A stretch of DNA of 9,752 bases, from contig DERU01000135.1 of NCBI GenBank assembly GCA_002361095.1, positions 1 through 9,752 on the forward strand, written 5' to 3'. Position numbers and translations under genes: made by a program. Positions 5,778 to 9,752 of the stretch are shown piece after piece; within the stretch, counting starts at the first letter, position 1, and each line of letters opens with the position of its first letter. The notes below the pieces were generated by a model. It was not told the origin of the DNA. It worked only from the letters and a program-made list of their open reading frames with translations, and did not search any database. The stretch is from Lachnospiraceae bacterium UBA3332 (GTDB lineage Bacteria; Bacillota; Clostridia; Lachnospirales; Lachnospiraceae).

Positions 5778-6026
5778 ATGAAACGGTTATGGCTGTATCA
5801 GGCGGTTAAAATTTTGGGAACGGCGGCGTTTTTGACCGCCGCTTTTTTTGCGGGGAGACAGGCTGCCGTTATGGTGGACGGGTATGTGCAGAAACAGGAG
5901 GCGGCCGGGGAAAAAGACGACTATTCCAAAATGCAGAAATATTGTGTGGTTATTGATGCGGGGCATGGGGGCGGTCGGTTGCGGCGGCAGGCGCCGCCGT
6001 ATATTTGCCCTCTTTTTGGCGGGTAA
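5778..6026 (+). pseudogene. N-acetylmuramoyl-L-alanine amidase (CwlD-like), truncated after the first zinc-site motif
   Basis: From the ATG at 5778 the frame gives MKRLWLYQAVKILG, a hydrophobic signal/anchor (about residues 9-25), a short linker, and then KYCVVIDAGHGG at about residues 55-66. DxGHGG is the start of the amidase_3 fold and holds its first zinc-binding His. In intact enzymes of this type about 150-180 more residues follow with a Glu and a second His. Here the similarity ends right after HGG (base 5972 or so), the reading changes to RLRRQAPPYICP, and a stop comes at 6024. The lost bases are replaced by the 3' end of the opposing CapA gene. The start is only moderately supported (GGAAA close to the ATG). 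An upstream ATG at 5691 overlaps the GH18 stop but lacks an SD. Either the gene is broken in the genome or the assembly is joined wrongly here. Confidence 0.8.
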
Positions 6027-7431
6027 TGACGAGGGGGCGCAGGTCATACGCCGTGATTTTACAGCCCGACGCGGTGCGCGATACGGTAAAGGAGGCCATA
6101 CCGCCCTTGGTACAGGATTTTTCCGGCTGGGCGCTGACAAAATTGCCGATGGAGTAAAAAACCAGCATTTCGTGGCCGCCGTCATCCATGAGAAGTTCGC
6201 AGGGCTGTAGGGTATGGGAATGTGTGCCGACCACCACATCTGCCTTACAGGACAGAAAAACCTGTGCCCATTTTTTCTGGAAATCGTCCGGCTCCGGGGC
6301 ATATTCCGTTCCCCAATGGACAAATACGATCAGGAAATCGCTGTCGGCCTTTGCGGCGGCAAGTTCCCTGCGTACCGTATTTTCATCCGCAAGTAAATGC
6401 ACCATCCGGGGAGAGTCTTTCGGAAGCGGAATACCGTTTGTGCCGTAAGTGTAATTGAGGAGTGCAAAACGGATACCGTTTTTTTCGAGGATCGCATAGG
6501 GTGGGCTGTTTGCCGCTGTTTCGGTTTGGATGCCCAGGCATTTGACATTACGGGAATCAAAAAAATTTTTTGTGAAGCGGATGCCTTCTGCGCCCAGATC
6601 CATGGCATGGTTGGTGGCGCAGGTGACGATTTGGAAACCGGCGTCTGCGACGGCCTGTCCCACTTCGGCAGGGGTGCCGAAGCGGGGATAATCGCTGTAC
6701 AGGGCAGGCGTATCGGTCAGGGGCGTTTCCTGGTTGAGGACGGCAATATCGCTTTGGGCAATTGCTTCCCGCACATTTTCAAAAAGGAAACCAAAATCTT
6801 TGCCGTTTTGCAGGCCATAGCGGTAGATCGGTTCATGAATCAGGTTATCCCCAAAGGCGGCAAAGGAGACTTCTGTCTTTTCTTTCGTAAAGCCCCAGGA
6901 ATCCCAGAACCAGCTGCTGATTTTGCCGTCCGGATCTGTCAGCAGAAGATGGGTTCGGAAGGGATCATCGCTGCGGACAGACATTTCGGCCACATTTTGT
7001 CCGATATAGGAGGACATCCATTTGGGGCGCATGGTTTGCCGGTCATACCGGTAGACAAAAATATGCTGGGACCATTTTGCCTCGTCGCGCCTGACCCAAA
7101 AAGGCTTATGCTTTCCGTAACGTCCGGTTTTCCAGCAAAGCAGGATCAGTTCTTCGCGTTGGTCGCGGTCGATATCGCAGGAGAGGGCGGCCTGTACTTT
7201 GACATTTTTGGGGGAAGTCCAGACAGGGGCGTTATCATAAAAAACCGTCACCGATTTGTTGTGCAGGGAAATTTCATATTGACCGGATTGGGCGATGTGT
7301 ATGCCGCTTTTCCATTCGATCCAGCGCGGCAGAAAAGCGCCGTTTTGCCAAAGGAGGAATAAAACGGCGCAAAGTGCCGCAAAAGCGGCGGCGCTTTGCG
7401 CACACTTTTTTATGTTTCGGCCCTTATTCAT
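5950..7431 (-). CDS. Membrane-anchored CapA-family protein (PGA_cap metallophosphoesterase fold) with FG-GAP-like N-terminal part; probably 3' truncated
   Basis: The ATG at 7431 overlaps the upstream lipoprotein gene by 8 bases and no SD is seen, so translation is likely coupled. Residues about 11-28 form a membrane anchor. Residues about 50-175 are a beta-rich region with a DIDRDQREELILL segment (86-98), resembling FG-GAP/VCBS calcium-binding blades. The CapA domain follows with its usual motifs: FAAFGDNLIH (190-199), LNQETPLT (232-239), ATNHAMDLG (272-280), VHWGTEY (371-377), VVGTHSHTLQPCE (400-412) and FYSIGNFVS (425-433). Relatives include the PgsA/CapA component of poly-gamma-glutamate production and many uncharacterised clostridial proteins; I infer an extracellular, envelope-linked role only. 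The final residues (about TDRPHAPHQ) and the stop are antisense amidase sequence, so the native C-terminus has been lost or replaced at the junction near 5975. Confidence 0.88.
   Translation of the reverse strand: MNKGRNIKKCAQSAAAFAALCAVLFLLWQNGAFLPRWIEWKSGIHIAQSGQYEISLHNKSVTVFYDNAPVWTSPKNVKVQAALSCDIDRDQREELILLCWKTGRYGKHKPFWVRRDEAKWSQHIFVYRYDRQTMRPKWMSSYIGQNVAEMSVRSDDPFRTHLLLTDPDGKISSWFWDSWGFTKEKTEVSFAAFGDNLIHEPIYRYGLQNGKDFGFLFENVREAIAQSDIAVLNQETPLTDTPALYSDYPRFGTPAEVGQAVADAGFQIVTCATNHAMDLGAEGIRFTKNFFDSRNVKCLGIQTETAANSPPYAILEKNGIRFALLNYTYGTNGIPLPKDSPRMVHLLADENTVRRELAAAKADSDFLIVFVHWGTEYAPEPDDFQKKWAQVFLSCKADVVVGTHSHTLQPCELLMDDGGHEMLVFYSIGNFVSAQPEKSCTKGGMASFTVSRTASGCKITAYDLRPLVITRQKEGKYTAAPAAATDRPHAPHQ
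5970..6001. other. Junction between two unrelated gene fragments, with a GC hairpin at the seam
   Basis: Plus-strand amidase coding sequence ends at about 5972-5976 and antisense CapA sequence begins. Directly next to it, CGGCGGC (5982-5988) pairs with GCCGCCG (5993-5999) around AGGC, a 7-base perfect stem. Hairpins are common both at real rearrangement points and at polymerase-switch artefacts. No transposase or site-specific recombinase is present nearby. Confidence 0.65.
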
Positions 7432-9625
7432 AATAATAGCGGTAACTGGCGGTCCACTCCGGTTTGGCGATCGGGGGCTCTGTGACATAGTTTCCTGCAT
7501 CGTCCGCCTGCAGGCCCATCATTTGCCGCCATTTGCCGTCCGTCAGTCTGTCCGAGAGGGGCCATGGAAACTGGTAGAAGGAATAAACACTTCCCCGGGC
7601 CAGCTTCAATTTGCCGTCCACTTTGACAATCACGTAAATTAGGGAGGGATCCCCGGTGGCGGCTTCCAATACAGTGCCGTTGGGGTCGGTGGCAATATCC
7701 ACTACCAAGGCTGCCGGGAATTCCTGGGTGGAAATATATTCGGAGTCGCTTTGGTCTTTTACGGTTTCATACCAGAAATGCTCGATACTGCCGCCATAGC
7801 TTTTGATAAATTCGTATTCCTCGTCGGTCAGCGTTTCGTCACGCAGTTCTTTTTGGGAGATGGCAAGGAGGGTGGAGGCAATCTGGGACAGGCGTCCGAG
7901 ATTCTCGGCATCCGCAGGGGCAAGCAGGCCGTAACGGGAAAGCCCCTGTGCGGTTTGGTCGGAAAGCGAGGCGAACCTTGCATAGACCAGCGGTTCCGGT
8001 TCCACATAGCCCCGGTCGTCCGGTTCCTCCTCCCAGCCGCCGCCCATCTCCGCGATCACCTGCTTGGCGTAGAGAACCGTGTCATGTTTTAATTCCGTAT
8101 AGCTTCCCGCAAAGCATTCCAGATTTTTTTTGTCCCATTCCCTGTTTTGCATAAAGACCGGATAGCCTTCGCCCTTGGGCTGCAGAAGGGGGCGAAGGGT
8201 GTGCAGCCAGCCCGCATAAAGGCTTGCGGACCAGAGCGCCGGATTTTCTTCGGACAAAAATTCCCTGAGGCGGGTCATATTTTCCGTGTAGCCGGCGTAG
8301 TCCGTCGCCCCGGCTTCCGTGAGAATCTGCAGTGCGGTGTCGCTGCCGAGGGCGGCGGGCACGTCGAGTACATCCGGAAGCATGCGCTTTTGTCCGTCGC
8401 TGTTTTGTCCGGTGCTGCTGTAAATCAGCCGCTGCATGACAGCGGCGTCGATTGTGAAACGCTGTCCCAAAAAGCGCAGTCCGGGAATGACGGGATTTTC
8501 CCCTTCCATGATAGGGATGGAATTGATCTGCGGAAGGGGAAGGGAGGCGGCCAGTGCGCGGAACCGGGCAAAGGCATCCGGATTGCCGGGCAGACGGTCC
8601 AAAGTCAGGTCGTCGCCGTAAGCCTGATAGAGAAGCGGCTCATATTCGCATACCCCCAGATCGTCGCTGGCTCCCGCAAAAAAGGCGGTCACAGCGTAAA
8701 TCGCTTCCCAAAGCTTTTGGCAGTCCGGGTTTTGGGAAAGGGCCAGTGTGAGGAGCAGGGCGCTTCTGTCAAGGTCTTCCTTTTCCTGCGAAAAATGAAT
8801 TCTGCCATACCACATCATGGCCTGAAAATACGGCGTCAGCTTGGCATCATTTTCGTAATAGCCCCGGGGCGTATACTGCGAATAGTCTTCAAAGTCATCG
8901 GTGAGGCTGCATGGATGGATCGCGTCGTGGAGGCGGATTTTTTCAAGTTCCTCCAAGGCGGCCTGCGACGCATAAGCAGGGATGTCGATGCCATCGTCAA
9001 GCAATTTGGCACCAACCGCAAAGAAAGCGGTGTTGCGCCCGGCGGCGCTTTCCCATTCGGTACCCTTTAGGCGGTCGTATTGGGCGGCGCTTTCGGCGAG
9101 CATCTGCCTGCCCAGCTGTGCCAGCATGTCTGACAGATAGTCCCGTTCTATATTTTTTAACAGATGGGAAAAATACAGATGGTAGGTGTGCATCAGGGAA
9201 TCCACCGTCACAAAGCTGGGAAGCTGGCTGTAGCGGTTGATTTCATATATTTCGTAAAATTCTTTTCCGGCATTATCCCAAACGGCAAAGTGGTTTTGGG
9301 CCAGCTTGCCGATCATTTCGTCCGGCAGGTAAAACTGCCATAGATTGTCCAGATTGCTCAGATCCGGTTCCGCAGCATAGGGCTCCACACAGGGGGTAAC
9401 CTGCAAAGAGTCGGGAGTGTCTGCCGCGTCAAGCAGCGCCGGGCGCATCAGGGTGAGGGGCTGCGCGCCGCTTTCCGGAGAAGAGACGGAACTTTCCGGA
9501 GAAGGAACGGAACTTTCCGGTATGGGCGTCGGGTTTTTGGCCGTGTCCGGCTGTGCCGCGCATGCGCCTAAAAGGGCGGCGGTGAGCACGGATGCAACGA
9601 GTGGTTTCCATAGGTTGGTTTTCAT
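7424..9625 (-). CDS. DUF3160-family lipoprotein, 733 residues
   Basis: GGAGG lies five bases before the ATG on the minus strand (plus-strand 9631-9635). The N-terminus is a lipoprotein signal with the box LLGAC, making Cys22 the lipidated residue. A Pro/Ser/Glu-rich tether (about 30-53) holds a seven-residue repeat, ESSVPSP / ESSVSSP / ESG. The body matches DUF3160, seen in FVTVDSLMHTYHLYF (138-152) and DFEDYSQYTPRGYY (244-257) with YFQAMMWYGRIHF (267-279), and runs to the end. The biochemical function of this family is unknown to me; it is a large, mainly helical, surface-anchored protein. It shares an operon with the CapA-family gene (8-base overlap), which suggests the two act together outside the membrane. 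Long open frames antisense to it are composition shadows. Confidence 0.9.
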   Translation of the reverse strand: MKTNLWKPLVASVLTAALLGACAAQPDTAKNPTPIPESSVPSPESSVSSPESGAQPLTLMRPALLDAADTPDSLQVTPCVEPYAAEPDLSNLDNLWQFYLPDEMIGKLAQNHFAVWDNAGKEFYEIYEINRYSQLPSFVTVDSLMHTYHLYFSHLLKNIERDYLSDMLAQLGRQMLAESAAQYDRLKGTEWESAAGRNTAFFAVGAKLLDDGIDIPAYASQAALEELEKIRLHDAIHPCSLTDDFEDYSQYTPRGYYENDAKLTPYFQAMMWYGRIHFSQEKEDLDRSALLLTLALSQNPDCQKLWEAIYAVTAFFAGASDDLGVCEYEPLLYQAYGDDLTLDRLPGNPDAFARFRALAASLPLPQINSIPIMEGENPVIPGLRFLGQRFTIDAAVMQRLIYSSTGQNSDGQKRMLPDVLDVPAALGSDTALQILTEAGATDYAGYTENMTRLREFLSEENPALWSASLYAGWLHTLRPLLQPKGEGYPVFMQNREWDKKNLECFAGSYTELKHDTVLYAKQVIAEMGGGWEEEPDDRGYVEPEPLVYARFASLSDQTAQGLSRYGLLAPADAENLGRLSQIASTLLAISQKELRDETLTDEEYEFIKSYGGSIEHFWYETVKDQSDSEYISTQEFPAALVVDIATDPNGTVLEAATGDPSLIYVIVKVDGKLKLARGSVYSFYQFPWPLSDRLTDGKWRQMMGLQADDAGNYVTEPPIAKPEWTASYRYYYE
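9471..9520 (-). repeat. 21-bp tandem repeat coding the lipoprotein tether
   Basis: Two 21-base copies (9471-9491, 9492-9512) that differ at only two positions are followed by an 8-base partial copy (9513-9520). The unit is a whole number of codons, so copy-number changes would lengthen or shorten the surface tether without a frameshift. Confidence 0.85.
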
Positions 9626-9673
9626 CAGAACCTCCGTTATTTGGCAAGGGTTGTGTGTAACATTTTTATAAAC

Positions 9674-9701
9674 ATTGTAACAGTTTGTCCTGCAAAGTCA
9701 A
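9674..9701 (-). promoter_or_regulatory. Sigma-A promoter of the lipoprotein/CapA operon
   Basis: On the minus strand the sequence reads TTGACT (plus-strand 9696-9701), a 16-base spacer, then TACAAT (9674-9679). The expected start is near 9667, giving a leader of about 40 bases. The -10 overlaps one copy of a repeated TGTAACA motif (9676-9682), with another copy at 9656-9662 in the leader, possible operator half-sites. Confidence 0.75.
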
Positions 9702-9738
9702 GAAAATGTACTTGGAAACCACGGAAATCGGTAACAGT

Positions 9739-9752
9739 TCAGACAGGTCTGA
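9739..9752. repeat. Inverted repeat at the right edge of the window
   Basis: TCAGAC and GTCTGA are separated by AG. The window ends at the right arm, so any longer stem or flanking T-run cannot be seen. It may be an operator or the tip of a hairpin belonging to the neighbouring region. Confidence 0.4.

Noticed and set aside
5982..5999. Intrinsic terminator of the amidase or CapA gene
   Set aside because: The hairpin is strong but has no adjacent U-tract on either strand and lies within both coding frames at the junction.
6397..7362. 321-codon plus-strand open frame
   Set aside because: It is antisense to the CapA-family gene, whose motifs are unmistakable. Absence of stops reflects the GC-rich third positions of the real gene.
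8147..9070. 307-codon plus-strand open frame
   Set aside because: It is antisense to the DUF3160 lipoprotein and has no SD or recognisable domain.
1..9752. CRISPR array, tRNA, rRNA, integrase or insertion sequence
   Set aside because: No regularly spaced repeats, no cloverleaf or rRNA signature and no transposase or recombinase motifs were found on either strand.

Overview
The window looks like chromosomal DNA of an anaerobic, low-to-moderate GC Clostridia, most likely a Lachnospiraceae member. The main clues are a fermentative pyruvate formate-lyase (PFL), a clostridial-type MecA adaptor with an acidic linker, a membrane-anchored SH3/GH18 protein of the YaaH/SleL kind, the start of a CwlD-like amidase, and strong SD sequences. 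I see no rRNA, tRNA, CRISPR array, insertion sequence or phage gene.

Left region (1-2199). This is a three-gene plus-strand operon in which PFL is split. The large catalytic subunit (5' end outside the window) keeps the catalytic Cys-Cys pair but stops where the glycyl-radical C-terminal domain should begin. That domain is encoded separately at 1905-2147 as an 80-residue GrcA/YfiD-like protein with an intact RVSGYAV loop. Between them lies a 66-residue protein that resembles the first part of the radical domain but has a Cys-rich tail instead of the glycyl loop. A strong bidirectional terminator ends the operon and also serves the convergent mecA gene. The split PFL with its radical-less middle protein is the most interesting system here.

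Middle region (2217-3900). mecA is read on the minus strand from a near-consensus promoter. About 40 bp away a second near-consensus promoter fires to the right into about 430 bases with no credible ORF but strong nested base pairing, including a long-range 5'/3' closing stem. This is a candidate structured ncRNA of about 210-260 nt. A 70-residue unknown protein and a hairpin terminator with an unusually long loop follow.

Right-middle region (3930-6026). A 562-residue cell-envelope protein (signal anchor, stalk, SH3b, GH18) is followed by the start of an N-acetylmuramoyl-L-alanine amidase gene. The amidase reads normally up to its first zinc-site motif (DAGHGG) and then runs abruptly into unrelated sequence near 5975.

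Right region (about 5975-9752). Two minus-strand genes overlap by 8 bases and share one promoter: a DUF3160-family lipoprotein, then a membrane-anchored CapA-family protein with an FG-GAP-like N-terminal part. The last few CapA codons are antisense amidase sequence, so both genes seem to be cut at the same point. That point is either a real rearrangement or an assembly chimera, so synteny across about 5975 should not be trusted.
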